Shown piece after piece: positions 22,642 to 34,549 of a DNA stretch of 64,000 nt. This DNA comes from Hyphodiscus hymeniophilus. Taxonomy: Eukaryota > Ascomycota > Leotiomycetes > Helotiales > Hyphodiscaceae. The DNA lies in assembly GCA_016508695.1 (NCBI GenBank), contig VNKQ01000014.1, forward strand, positions 930,001-994,000. Direction: 5' to 3'. The notes under the pieces are model-generated. The model was not told where the DNA came from. It saw nothing but the letters and a program-made list of their open reading frames with translations, and searched no databases. The position numbers and the translations under genes are program-made. The number at the start of each line of letters is the position of its first letter. The first letter of the stretch is position 1.

Positions 22642-23621
22642 ATGTCTGCCTTTTCAAGAGGGTTCTTCCTCCGGGGCCAATGCCTCTCGGCCACTCATTC
22701 CTTTCCTCGCATCCCGACTCGACGCCTCACCACAACCTCAATCCTCTGTGCAGTAACAAAGGCAGCTCCCTTGAAGAGACCCATTCCAAAGGCTCTTACA
22801 AATAATCTGCCCAATTCTAAGCCTTCTTTGACTCTCAAACCCACCGCCTCTCAACCATCAACACCCCCGTCATCAATCTACCAGACCTACGCCTCGCGGC
22901 TCTCCCAAAAGCCGCACCCGACCCTTCTCTACCTTGCCCCGCGCATACCGGCTTCATTATATCCTCCTATGTCATGGCTGGATTCTGCTTCACCTACGCC
23001 GTATATTTCTTCTGGTCAAATTATCTCCATGCTCCAGAAGATATCGGTACCTGGGTACCAACCGCCTTTGGCGGGATATGTTTCTTCATGGCAGGGGCAG
23101 GAGGGTACTTCTTGCTCGGCCCTGCATGGATAGTCAGATCCATAACCGCGATGCCAGCTTCTGCGCTGAAGGCAGCTGGTGCGAGGACTGCGGGCTCGGA
23201 GATGAAGATTGAGATCGAGCTCCGCAAAATGCTCCCTTTGCCGTTCTTCCCTGCGAGGAAATTGTACGTGCGACCCGATGAAATCCGCTTGAAACACGTC
23301 CTCGCCTCTCCGGCCCCCAAGGCGCCTGAACTTCCAGCCCCTCTACTCCGCGCAGCTCGTCTACAGGAGGAGGCCGAGAAAGCGAAGGCTTTGGAATACG
23401 AACGGACGCATATCATGAGCCGACCGTTCAGAGAAATAGGCCGATACACGAGTAAAGCATTTTTCGACCTATTCCAGGCCGTCAAAAGGTCGTGGTCCCG
23501 AGAGGGCTTTACAGGGATCTATGTCAAGGAATATAGATATAAACTAGATGTCTCCGGGGGATGGGCCCTGGATGGTGGTAGGGCGTTGGATCGTCTTGTT
23601 ACAATCAAGCTGGAAGCCTGA
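22642..23621 (+). CDS. Predicted mitochondrial inner-membrane protein, with a -1 frameshift
   Basis: Protein of unknown function, about 326 aa if one base is restored. The N-terminus is rich in Arg/Ser/Thr without acidic residues (MSAFSRGFFLRGQ, RIPTRRLTTTS), a good mitochondrial presequence, followed by a Pro/Ser-rich linker. Two hydrophobic segments follow: FIISSYVMAGFCFTYAVYFF and FGGICFFMAGAGGYFLLGP. A soluble C-terminal part has a coiled Ala/Glu segment (RAARLQEEAEKAKALEYER). The first part (to PTLLYLAP, codon at 22,939) and the second (from AHTGFIISS, codon at 22,941) are in frames that differ by -1, with no room for an intron. The joined protein reads naturally, so one G appears to be missing near 22,941. 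This is an assembly error or a real lesion; no slippery heptamer is present here. Confidence 0.75.
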
Positions 23622-24381
23622 GTGTATAATCTTGTAAAATATGATGTACTGAAGAAGCATCGTTGTCTAAAGGAATCTCGTCATATCCACTCGGTTTGAG
23701 CCGAGTGTGTAAAACGTGCACATGCACTTCTCCCGTCCTAGCTGCTACCCTGCAGCACTTAAATCTCAAGTATGCCTGCCTACACCCCTTCTGGAACGGC
23801 AGTCATCAGCCAGAGAACGACAATGATTATATCTTCAGGAGCTCTCTAATGAGGTGGTGGTGGGCTGAAGTCAGTATTGTAGCTCCTTCAAAACTCAGCG
23901 TGACAGTATCTGCCCATCCCAATTTCGGGGCGAGGTGCATGGACCAAAGCGAGACGGAAGTGAGCGACATGTTTGCGGGAAAAAATGCATATTCTCGACA
24001 TCGGCATCCTGGCTTGTCAACCGCTCTGTTACACCTCGGATTGTTTTACGTGGACACTTGTGCCGTGCAGTCTCTTTGGCAAGAGGGGTTAACGATGATT
24101 AGCAACTGAGAGGACAGGAGAAAGAGGACGGGAAGAACGGAAGGTATGGGATTCGCTGACGATCTAGAGATCGTAGCATGCTTTTAGCCTTTGGAAGGGC
24201 AAGGGGCTGGCGAGGAAGGAGTTCGAAAATCGGCTCGCCTTAGGTAGCGTTAATGGGGATTTGTTTAATATGTTGCATTCAATCAACAGATTGATAGGTA
24301 TGGTAATGATACTTAACCTGTTTCCTCCCAACTCGGACGTTCTGCCTGTTGACGATACCGCCTCACATCCAAAGCCTTCTT
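23622..24381. other. Convergent spacer, no gene seen
   Basis: 760 bp between the 3' ends of the mitochondrial protein gene (+) and the Zn2Cys6 gene (-). The longest frame (148 codons from 23,663) starts with TTG and has no family resemblance. I see nothing supportable. Confidence 0.6.
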
Positions 24382-27300
24382 TCAGCTCCCACTAAGCTCC
24401 GGGTTACTCATCCCAAAAAGCGGTACACTACTATCACTAATACCCTGAACATCAACCTGCTGTAACCCTCCCAGTCCTTGTCCACCCACGGTTGCGATCC
24501 CTATATTACCCCCCGGCGTGAGGCCAACTGCAAGAATCTCACAGTCAGCACTTTCGCTATCGAGATAAAGAAGAGAGGACAGCTCATTATTGAAATCCGG
24601 AGTCTCGAGTTTAGGCGTGTTGAGTGCCGCATGAGAGTGTTCGTTGTTCTCAAGTCCCTTCTCCATTTTCATGTTTGTTGAGAAAGGGGCCGTTGACGAC
24701 AAGACCCCAACTCCATCTGCAGCGAACTCTTCCGGAACTAGTCACTCGACCGGATGAAGGAAAGACTGATTCGGTGAATATGGATACTTACTGCCAGAAC
24801 TGCTAGGTGTCAAGCCTGTGCTGTTTGCATTCGGCCATTGCCATAACATTTCAAAATCTATTTCGCCGCCCCCAAAGTACCCTGGTGCTTCGCTGCTATT
24901 GCTCGATACGCGGGCAAGGTCTAGGAAGGTATCGAGTGAATTCTGGCGAGTTTTATTTGAGCTGGGAGATTGGGCCAGTTTCATCTCGGGATGGTAGTTG
25001 TGATTTGGAGCATCGCTATCTATGGGATTAATTAAGGAGGGAAGGGGATTTGTCGGGCTGATTCCTGAACTGGAGCCGTGTCTTTTATGGGGAGCCGGTT
25101 GGCCGGCTGTCGCCGGGATTGTTGACGAGTCGGCAGAGGTACGACCTATGTATGGATCACCTATGGGTTTGATGTTCTCCTTGGAAGTTGCTCGAGAAGA
25201 ACGTTGTGGCGGTAAATGAGGGTGAATGGCTGGGTTTGAGCTCTGAGATGTGGTCGCATTCTGCCGAACGGCGACATCGCGGAAGGCTGTGAGTATAAAG
25301 AGAAGGCGATTTGCCTGCGGATCTAATTGGGCTAGATAGTGCATAATATTGATGGCGTTGGTAATACAAGAGGCTGCGCTGCCATTTTGGAAGAGGGCTG
25401 AAAATTCATTGGAGAGGACGATTAGAGCGGATGCGAAGAGAAAATATCTGCGTGATATCAGTGAGTTGGGGGATATAACAACTGAGTCAAGCACTTACAA
25501 TACAAAAGGATTGCGATTGGGTAAATAATTGCCCTCGAAAGCATTTTGCACTAAGACTATGCTGTGACAACTGGCAACAACGCACGCCTCTCCAAACTTC
25601 TCCATTCTTGTTCCTTGCCGTTGCGGTCTCTGCCCTGTTTCTCTTCGTTCTTGATGTGTTTTGTTCATGAGAAACAAGAAGAATGGTCTAGTCAACAGAA
25701 CGATTGAATGACAGTAGAAGAGGTTTACATGCAGGATTGCAATGCCTTGAGTTGGGTCTACCGAACTCGCTTGTCGCCAGTGTAGGCTGGGATCCAACGC
25801 TTTCGGCCAGCCTTTGCAATGGTCTGCAATTTCCTGGGCGAGCTTCGTCGAAATTTTTCTCTGGGAGTATACCTTTTCTAAGATGACACCAATCACATGG
25901 CAGCTCCGAACAGACGCCTCGAGACCAAGGGTTCCTGTGAAACCCGCGTTGGCGGCTGTTGGGAAAGGAGCTTGCGGAAAGGGCGGCTTCTCACCAGTTG
26001 TGAGGGTATCTCCAGAACAGTCGCTTTCACGTATGGAAGTTGGGCGTCCCAAGGACGCCGATAGAAATCGATCAAGAACGTACAGACTTCGCCATAGATT
26101 TCTACGTATCGATTGTTCCGCACCACTGAAGATACACATAGTCTCCTCTCTATGGAGACCTAGTGCGAATGCCGATCTGACTGCCATGCCTGCGAAGTTC
26201 ATTAGCTTATATGCCTACATTTGATGAGAAGACACACCGAACAATGCATAAGCTGCATTTCTTTTTGAGACGATGAGCATGTAAAGCGACATAAGCGTCA
26301 AGGCTTGTATACTCCAGAAGCCAGCATCCTCGAAACCAGCGAGGGGATCGCTCAGATGCTTTGCATCGGAATAGAATAACTCTGCTCGATCGACAGGTTC
26401 CGCTCGTAGTTTTCGTATGATTGCATCTTCTGGAGTACCGGGCCTTGGGGTTGCAGCAACAAGACCGATGGCGAAACTAAGGTATAACAGGCAAAGCCAT
26501 GATGGATCGATGTTCAAAGGATCGGCATAGCATACATCCAACGTGTTCAGAAAAGACGTGCGATTGAAGACTTTAAGAACGCCATTGGTCTAGAATTTGA
26601 ATCAGAATGAAATTTAAGTACTAGGAAACGCTTACATTAGTGAAGAATGCGTCAACGAGAACATTTGCTGTCTGCCGATCAGGCAGAAGATGGGTCCGTC
26701 TGATGTTAGCAGGCAAAGAGATGGTATTTTCTACAATTCTATGTCTCCTGGGATCCATTGTGAAAGGTGATGGACCAGCCACGTTATCAACAATCATTCG
26801 AATTAATTGTAAAAATGATAATGTAGCCGAGTCTCCTACGTAGACTGTGTACGTGCGTCAGCGTGCAAGCGAGAGCGGTCATGATAGAGCGATCAGGAAG
26901 CCTTACGTAGTCTCCCTGTAGGATCTTGTAGCATGCGAGTATTACTGTATACATCGGCCACCTCATCCTGTCCACTAACAGTTGATCCCTGTGAAAGTAA
27001 ATGGGATGTCTGGTCGACATGGTTGATTGTGTCTTTCCGGTCATCACCTGTTGGGTTCAGGAAAAGAGGCGCCGGAGTATCAATGGGAGCTTTGGTCCCG
27101 GAAGACTCGTGAGGTTGTAATGTATCTGGGACTTCGAGAGGAGCGGCAAGGATAGGAACCCACTGAGGCAGCTCCTGGCTGGAACTTTGTTGAGCATTTG
27201 AATATTGTAAGTTGATATGATGTTGGGATCCATTTACGGGAGAAGTAACCGCGTCCCCTCCACGGTCTATTGCGCGTCGTTTAGGTGATGGCTGCTCATC

Positions 27301-28030
27301 GGACTCATTTGAGGATTCCCCGTACATACATGTCGATCCACGCTTGGAGCAGGTATTGCATGGCTTTGAGCCATTGCACTTTATCAATAAGGTTAGCATT
27401 CGGGAACATAATAGGTCCAGAAGTGAGGAAATAAAAGGCGAGTACTCTAGTGCTGCATGAGACCTCCAAAGCCTGCCCATTTATGCTTCAAGCAAAGAGG
27501 AATTCGCTGAGCAATTTAAGACCGACGTGCGAGGGTTTGAAAGAGACTTTGGAAAGTAGCAAGCGCTCACTGAGCGAGAGGATTGTAACACAACAGGCTC
27601 AGCTTGAACGTCTATGAGGGTTTGGGCTGTGCCGACTTTGCGCAGAGGTTTAGATCTTTGCTTTGACAGTGAGCCGGTCAAATTGTAAACCTTGCCTCTG
27701 AATACTGTACCCCGCATAGATTCCAACTGTCACATCAACGGTAGAGACGACAACTCATTACAACGAGTGTGCTTTGAGAGTTCGGATATGTTCTACATGA
27801 CAAAGAAAGGGAACCTTTTTCAAAGATCGTACGGTCTTTTGTGCAAATCTGTAGGCCGTACGACTCGTCCAAACGGAAGGGTGGTTGGCGCATGACTGAA
27901 CTCGACAACAGAGTTTCGAATAGATATTGCGAGCGCGGATAGTGCTCACCTTCTGCTTCCTGCGCTTACACGAATCGCAAGCTTGGGCAGTCCTTTGCCG
28001 CTTGTCGGGGTCCACCTTTGGCCGTGTCAT
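24382..28030 (-). CDS. Zn2Cys6 transcription factor with fungal-specific middle domain
   Basis: Predicted nuclear regulator, about 938 aa. Exons in transcript order: 28030-27950, 27378-26907, 26844-26636, 26589-26238, 26189-25499, 25447-24792, 24737-24382; all junctions keep frame. The zinc cluster uses Cys18, 21, 28, 34, 37 and 44 (ACDSCKRRKQKC, then PCNTC and TC), and the first intron falls exactly between Lys27 and Cys28. That intron is 571 nt, ten times the usual length here. The middle domain (PF04082 type) starts near GRLLYVGDSATLSFLQLI and includes FALGLHREET and RRNLWRSLYVLDRFLSASLGRP, the standard signature. The C-terminus is Ser/Asn/Pro-rich and probably an activation region. Targets cannot be inferred. 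The middle domain is well conserved in sequence, so I take the gene as functional. Confidence 0.9.
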
Positions 28031-31000
28031 TGTGAAGTTTTGATCATTCTGCGCACAGAGATGGTGCCGTAAGGGTCCGGGTTCGTAGCCGCAAAGTCTT
28101 ACTGTATTACTGTACCGTACAGCAGGGCGGGGAAGGGGTACAATTGCCGGATGCAGCGGTCAGACACTCTCGATCGTTGTAACTTGTTGGTGGTCAAGAC
28201 AAGCTTCGAAGGTATCGGAAGAGGGCTTCTTTGGGTGGGTGGGTGGGACAATAGCCGCAGCCAGCACTCTTCTCAAAGGCCAAGGTTAGATGCTTGTTGT
28301 CGATGCTTGTGTTTGAAGCTTGTTGTTCGGATTCTTGTTGGTGGATGCAGAAGTGGTTCGATGATGATGGCGATGGAGATAGAACCGGCAACAAAGGAGC
28401 TTAAAGTAAAGAAGCGTCCGCTCTAGTGGTGAGGATAGAGTCTCGTCGCGTTACCACCAAAATAGCTCCCAGCAGCTCCAACATCGGTTCATATTGCTTT
28501 TTGCGCCACAAAGCGTGCATCTCTCGTGCGTCCCTCGTGGACTGGCGAGGAGACGAAGGGTCCAGTGCAGCCTGCGATGCGGTTGGCACCAGTGACCGGA
28601 TGCGCGGGTGCTTCTTTGGCTTGTTTTGCTTCTTTCGCTCGTGGCTTTGGCGTGTTGTACTGTACATCCCTTCGTACACGTGGGATCTCGGTGATCTATC
28701 ACAACTCACAACTCACAATCTCAGCCGTGACGGGTGGCAGTGGCTATCGCTAGCAGTTCGAGTAGGTTGGTAGGTGGGACAAACATCGGGGCGGCGGCTT
28801 TCTTGTCCGTATTCAGTAGGACCTTTTCTACGAGGCTTCACTGACTACCTCTTCCTCTACTCCTAACCCCAAAGCCCACCTTATGACAGCTCAAATACAA
28901 GATATGTCTAATGCAGCTCGCAGCTTTGCCCTCATTAGTGAATGTATGGCAATGTTTTGGAAGAACTAAGAACTACCCAATTTATGAGCGTGACCCTCTC
29001 TCTGCCGGCCGGCTTATTACAGTATGGTCCAGCTGGTGGCTTTCTCCGGGTCTGCGTCTATGGCTGTATACCCATTTCTTCTTTCGCTTCCACTATCATC
29101 TTTCGCTAACAACAACTTCTTCCAGACAACGAGACATTGTACTCGGCAAGACTTCCGTCGGTTCTACTGGAGAATCAATGGCAGAAGCAATTCGAGCTAT
29201 GTCGTGGTGGCCGTGGATGCAGCCACGAAGCTCTTAATCCCCTATATCTAGTATGGCTCAGGAGGGCGGCCGCCGAAGGGACAACATACTCGGATATCGG
29301 TACTCTGGATCTTCCACATTGGCCTTACTCGTCTTAGATCTGTAGGTCTGTCAAGCGTCCTGAGAATCGGGCTTACAAGTAGATATATGAGACTTCACAC
29401 AGCTGCTTTGGGATGATGCATCCCTGCTTCTGCACGAGAAAAAGCACAATCCACGAGATGCAGTACGTGCTTCGGTTCGAGCAGTATGCATACCGAATTC
29501 GATAACCACAAACCAGATAAGTCGCCTCCAGATGTTTGACGCACTTATGCCGACGTAGAGGAGTTCTTGAGGAGCCTTCAGCTATCTGAATTTCTCATAT
29601 GGCTGACGTTCACTGTTACCCAAGGTCTAGCCGCGCATATTTGGAGATGAAAGGAGCAAAGACGGTGCCACCGTGTTATTGAAGAGGACCCCAAACCGCA
29701 GATGAATTCAGCTCTCGATCGTTATTGACCAGGAGGCTGAAAGCCACTTCGATACGGATGCAAATAGACTCCACAAGAATTGCAAATTCTGGGGCAATGA
29801 CTCGTGTTTGTTGTATACCAGGCTTTGGCTAGACTTAGCTGGCCTGCCAGACCTAGCAGAAGAAGGCGACATTATGCAATGGTGTCAAGTGAGCACAAAG
29901 CAAGTTTGTAGGTTGCATGATATCAGCTATCCTCAAGCGAGATCCGGCACCGGACAAAATCAAATTAGTAATTGATTAAGCTCTTCTCTCCAGACGTTCG
30001 AAAGATGGGATGGCATACAGTCTCTGCTCTATACCGTCGTTTTGCTTCCTTTCGTTCGCAAGAGCACGTCGAAGGCTAGACCTACACTATGTCGAAGACT
30101 TCCTCTGTCTCAAATGTAGTTCTCATATCGAAAGTTGTTACTCGATCCTGCGCATAGCATACCATCGACTCATTAACAACAGCAGGTCTAGACCTCAGTG
30201 GAGGTGGACTTCAACTTGCGGATAAGATTGAAATTGTATATCTGTCCCGCGACTACCACAGAATTCGAGTGTTGGCTTTGGAGAAACCACAGATGCAATG
30301 GCCGGCATGAGGTTTGCAAGCTATCAAAGGAGGGCATATTTAGAGTTCGGACATCATAGGACCTCAAAGCCGAATAGTTCAGGTCACTAAAGTTACACTT
30401 GACACATTCTACATACCAGATGCTATGCGCTACACAGCGGCACATTTGGAAATAAACTCAAATCAGGCTATTTCCAGCTCAGAGTGTGGGCTTCGGAGAA
30501 ATGCATTTGTTGTATCACTCCGCAATATGCATCCCCAGACACAAACCTTTCAAACTCGTCACTGCCTCCAGGAAACCCCCACAACCTTCAAAGCAAAACT
30601 CTTCACTCAAATCTCCCATCCATATTGTGCAAATCGTAGAGTCGACTCTGGTGGCGAGGCCCCAGGCTCACTCTTCAGAGTACTTCCCTTGAATCGGTGA
30701 CGCTATTCATGTATGCTGTCTCCAGCCTCTTTGTCGCTATCTCACATCTTACCTGAAAAGAGAGATGAGATTGTATATCAAAGCTTCCCCGTAAGTTTGT
30801 TGCACCTCGCAGTTGAAAGTCTGGTAATGGCTAAGTAAAATGCTCCGCCTAGACCTGGTATTTGACACTGTGGGAAGGGCTACCCTCTCCAATCCTCGGA
30901 TTTTGCTGCACAGCCCGCCCCAATGTCCTATTTCTAGGAGGCAGATCTTACATCATTTCCGCTCCCTTCCATCCTATTCAAACTTCCAAGCACCACATTC

Positions 31001-32739
31001 CGAGTGGTTTCCTTCTGAAAACTATCCTACACAAAATACCAAAATACCACCATGGCCCGGTTTTGTATTTCATACGTCACCACACATGATGCCCCTCCAC
31101 ACTCATAATCCCCCTCCACGCTCCCTTTCATCACGCAGAAAAGCAAAGTCGTGCACAATTCAAAGACAAATCGGCGGAAAAGGAAGACACTGTATGGATG
31201 TTGGAATGTGGCGTTTGAAAGGCATGCTCTGGAATGGGTCCGTGGGGGTGGAGGCTGAAACCCTGTCCCAATTAGGTTCGCGGATTGTTGCAGGACTCAG
31301 CTGCGGAGCGGGCGGGGTACAGTACTGTACGTGGTCTGAAGTCAGCGGTGCTACAGTAGAACTGTGATCGGTGGATCCGTAATAGTTTGTCGAAAAACCT
31401 CAGGAGGGGGCGATTCAGTCTTCTGTCTAGAGTACAATCAATGGAGCCGTCCTGGCGCCGCTTCATGCTCAAGATAAGTTGGCCGGTCATGAAAGAGTGC
31501 AGAGCGTGCCCCTCCCTATGTTTATACAAGGGAGGAGATTGACCCTGATAAACACATCAGGACATTGGTATGAGTAAAACGAACAGGTTAGTGTTGAGAG
31601 GATGGCAAAGAGATGAATCGATATTTGATAAAGCCCGCCAATCACTGACCTATCAACAAGAGTGACTCTTAACAGTAAAGTCTGTCATCCCCAAAGGAAT
31701 AGATGCATTAATTGATAATTCTCCTCATGTCCATCTGGTAATTGTCGTCGATTTTCCCGAAGACGGCCCGAAGCTAGATGCTGATTTCAATGTCCGAATA
31801 ATCCGTGGAAGGCAAGAAGCATTTATAGATAAAGGAAAATGCTACCAACTTGGAATCTAGATCCCTTTGTGGCTGGCTGTCGTCTCCTGCATCACCACCC
31901 GTTTAGTTTCTGGCATTCTGCTGGTCGAGGTGGAGAAGTGGAAACCACCACTCCTGGAATGACGCATTGGCGTGTGGAATGATGGACTAGAAGCGAATTA
32001 ATTATTGACTATTGATTCCAGAGTTCTAGAGTCTATGGCCGTTCAAAGTTCGCACACTGTAATAACTGTCTGATGTAGAAGTGGATGATCGGATAATCCA
32101 TATGATTACATTCATGGTGAAGGAGAATGATGAATTGCAAGCAGTATTATTGTGTATTGACATGTAGCGCTGGCTTCCTTGAGCTTGGAAGCCCCGGGAG
32201 GGATATTCAGTAGTCGAAGCACTTTCTATGTGTCCTGGACAACCAGGACGTCAGGCGCGCTACACATTTCCCCGAAGGTGATCAGTTTTCCATCCATAGT
32301 CGGCTTGGCTTAACAAAGGAACCAAAAAGTCCCCTGTAGCCTCCTCCGAGTCCCGATTGAAGGACTACGGTTTTGTTGCACGTCGCAAATGTGAAACACG
32401 ATGGCTTAAACCGTGGGAAACAAAGACTAAATAAAACCTTATCTTGGATGTTTGCTCAAGGTGGGTTTCCGCTCTGGGCATGCATGCTATGTCCCGAAGC
32501 GCCGCGGGTGCAAGCGAGAGTTGCTCCTTGTCGCGGCTATCTGTGAGCAACGGCTTTTCACTCGGATTGGCATACATATTTGGTAAATATTGGACCCAAT
32601 GGGCTTTTTCCTTGGAGGAGGAGAGTTGAAGGTGATGATCTGATTTCCAATTCCCTCATGCTTACACCAGTTCGCGAACCATCAACCCTCTGGCTGCCTT
32701 TCTTCCTTTCATGACCTTCCCCTCCCCGCCCTTCTCAAT
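28031..32739. other. Gene-poor 4.7 kb region
   Basis: No convincing gene. 28,031-29,000 probably includes the promoter of the Zn2Cys6 gene. Frames around 28,911-29,337 and an ATG-started frame of 175 codons at 30,840-31,367 lack any recognised domain or clear splice structure. TACTGTAC-type motifs occur at 28,108 and in a perfect 14-bp palindrome at 31,317. 31,560-32,200 is AT-rich. The sequence could be decayed repeat DNA, but I found no terminal repeats or transposase. Confidence 0.5.
31317..31330. repeat. 14-bp perfect palindrome GTACAGTACTGTAC
   Basis: Self-complementary site in a region without genes. It is made of two inverted copies of the TACTGTAC motif that recurs between genes across the window. 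Confidence 0.8.
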
Positions 32740-33900
32740 CTAGATTGGCAACGTGCTATTGGCCAGTATACAAGACCCCAGCGTCGGTCCCTCAATTCTC
32801 GCTGTAGCATTAACAACGAAGTCCAGCAGCGGGCTCGTGCCACATTTCAACCCTAGGACAAAGCTCTGTGCTACAATATCTGCCAACGCAGGAGAGGTAT
32901 GCGTGTGATCAATAGGATAATTCGCATTGGTGAACGTAGAGCCAATGTTGAACATTGCTTGCGCCGTATATTGCCCGTGTTGGACGAAATATACGCCTGC
33001 TGATGGACCACCGAGTTCGGATACTGTAAGCCTGGGGTTTGGTTAACCCTGAGTAGCATTGGGATGGAGTAGGAACGGGACAATATTTGAGATTAGAAAA
33101 GAGGTATGAAAAGGGAAAGGGAGATTACCAGGCGTAGTAGGTGAATCGATCGGGTTTGTAAGTGAAGTTTCCTGTTTCCCAGGGATTGTCTGGTGTTGGC
33201 GATGAGATAAGAACACGGGCACCTTTCCTGAGGAACATTGTTGAGGCATCGATGAGGTACGTTGGGTAGGTGAGAACTGTTTCTGTTACGTTGCTCATCT
33301 GATGTGAGCTCGCTGTTCAAGTGGCGATAGGAATTCCGCTCTTACAGATAGACTGTCGGACATGTCTCGTTTCCTGTCGCATACAATTTAGATTCTATCT
33401 GGATGGCGAACAGAAAGTCGAGGAAGGAGACAGACCTTGGCCAGGACAGTCCGCTCTTCCATTATCATTAGCTGCCGGTAATGGACTTCCTCTATCGTTA
33501 TGTCCAAACTCGATGACCACCCAATCACCTGGCTTCAGTACTCTTTCAATCGCGTCGAATCTGCCCTCCCGTGTATAACTCCTTGCACTTCTTCCCGCAA
33601 TTGCAGAATTGTTCACCTGGATGATGCTGGGATCAAAACTGTAGTGTAAATATTGGCCCCAGCCTTCCGTGCCAGTGCCATTTCCGTCGCCGAGTGGTGC
33701 CATCGTACTGTCGCCAGCAAGATAGAGTGTAGGGATCTGGTGTACTGGCTTAATAACGATGAAATTTGTGACGGAAAGATAATTTAGGATGGTAGACAGA
33801 CCTGGCACTTGTCATGTTTGTAGCTATGTTGCTGCGATTGGGAAGTAGGGGATGCTATTGCATAGGAAGTGAATACCGAGAGTAAGAAAAGTAACTCCAT
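32740..33900 (-). CDS. Rhamnogalacturonan acetylesterase (SGNH/GDSL, CE12)
   Basis: Secreted enzyme that removes acetyl groups from rhamnogalacturonan in pectin, helping plant cell-wall breakdown. Exons in transcript order: 33900-33802, 33736-33436, 33373-33346, 33293-33129, 33031-32740; about 294 aa. A signal peptide is clear (MELLFLLSVFTSYAIA). The SGNH blocks are present: GDSTM with nucleophile Ser43, the oxyanion Asn in NNSAIAGRSARSYTREGRFD, GHND, and the Asp/His pair in DHTHTSP (Asp239, His242). Exon 3 is only 28 nt; its ends were chosen so that the segment ETCPTVYLNVTETVLTYP keeps the length of the family. Two donors are GTCTGT. The gene stands at the edge of a gene-poor region; its use would be in saprotrophic or plant-associated growth. 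Confidence 0.92.
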
Positions 33901-34549
33901 GGTGAGTGATATATCCAGTCAACCACGCCTCAGAAAGTAGACACAAAGTACTGGACTGGAAAGAGGGACACCTGGAACATGTATTTAACAATCAATCCCT
34001 CAATAGGCCCTGCTTACACCGACACATAATAGAGGATGACTTCGGTCGGCATTGCTGACAAAGTTATCCCCTCAATCTTGCCCGCATCATCGCATCCTAC
34101 GCTCAAGCTTTCGTGCTTGGGCGATTGGAGCATATAATCAGGTACCGGGAGACCAGGAAATTCACCCACCAATAGGTCTTGTATGGCTGACGATCTGCGA
34201 GGCTCACCCAACGATCTGTCTGTGGTGAAAGTTCTGCCATTTTGCCGCTCGGCATGATGTCGCCCGAATTTGGCTTCAATTTTGGATGGACGAGAGGAAG
34301 TGAATGAATACGCGTAAAAATAGACATCAACCTGATTCGACTGTAAGGCGATATGATTAGCCAGAAGCTTGGAATTGTAACCAGTAGAAGGAGTGATTGT
34401 GCTTGCAAATCGACATATCTGTTCTCGTGAGACAGACACGAAAGCAGAAATCGGAAGATGTGTCGAGACATCGACGTCCAATACTACTCTCAAGCATCGG
34501 GATTGTGATAGTAATGACACCACCATTGTGTGAAATGTAGTAATAATAT
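33901..34549. other. Spacer with an unrecognised open frame
   Basis: 649 bp between the lipase stop codon and the acetylesterase start, both on -. It includes an ATG-started frame described separately (34,014-34,526). Confidence 0.5.
34014..34526 (-). CDS. Unrecognised open frame, 170 codons
   Basis: ATG-started frame beginning 24 bp after the stop codon of the patatin-domain gene on the same strand. I recognise no domain, signal peptide or membrane segment. Its composition (Ser, Arg, Val mixed throughout) does not argue strongly for or against coding. It may simply lie in the 3'UTR of the lipase transcript or in the promoter of the acetylesterase. Confidence 0.2.
   Translation of the reverse strand: MVVSLLSQSRCLRVVLDVDVSTHLPISAFVSVSREQICRFASTITPSTGYNSKLLANHIALQSNQVDVYFYAYSFTSSRPSKIEAKFGRHHAERQNGRTFTTDRSLGEPRRSSAIQDLLVGEFPGLPVPDYMLQSPKHESLSVGCDDAGKIEGITLSAMPTEVILYYVSV

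Noticed and set aside
23663..24109. 148-codon frame in a convergent spacer
   Set aside because: TTG start, no family resemblance, located where two 3' ends meet.
29024..29337. Possible small spliced gene (frames of 66-75 codons)
   Set aside because: A plausible acceptor exists, but no domain, no convincing donor and no clear start could be assembled.
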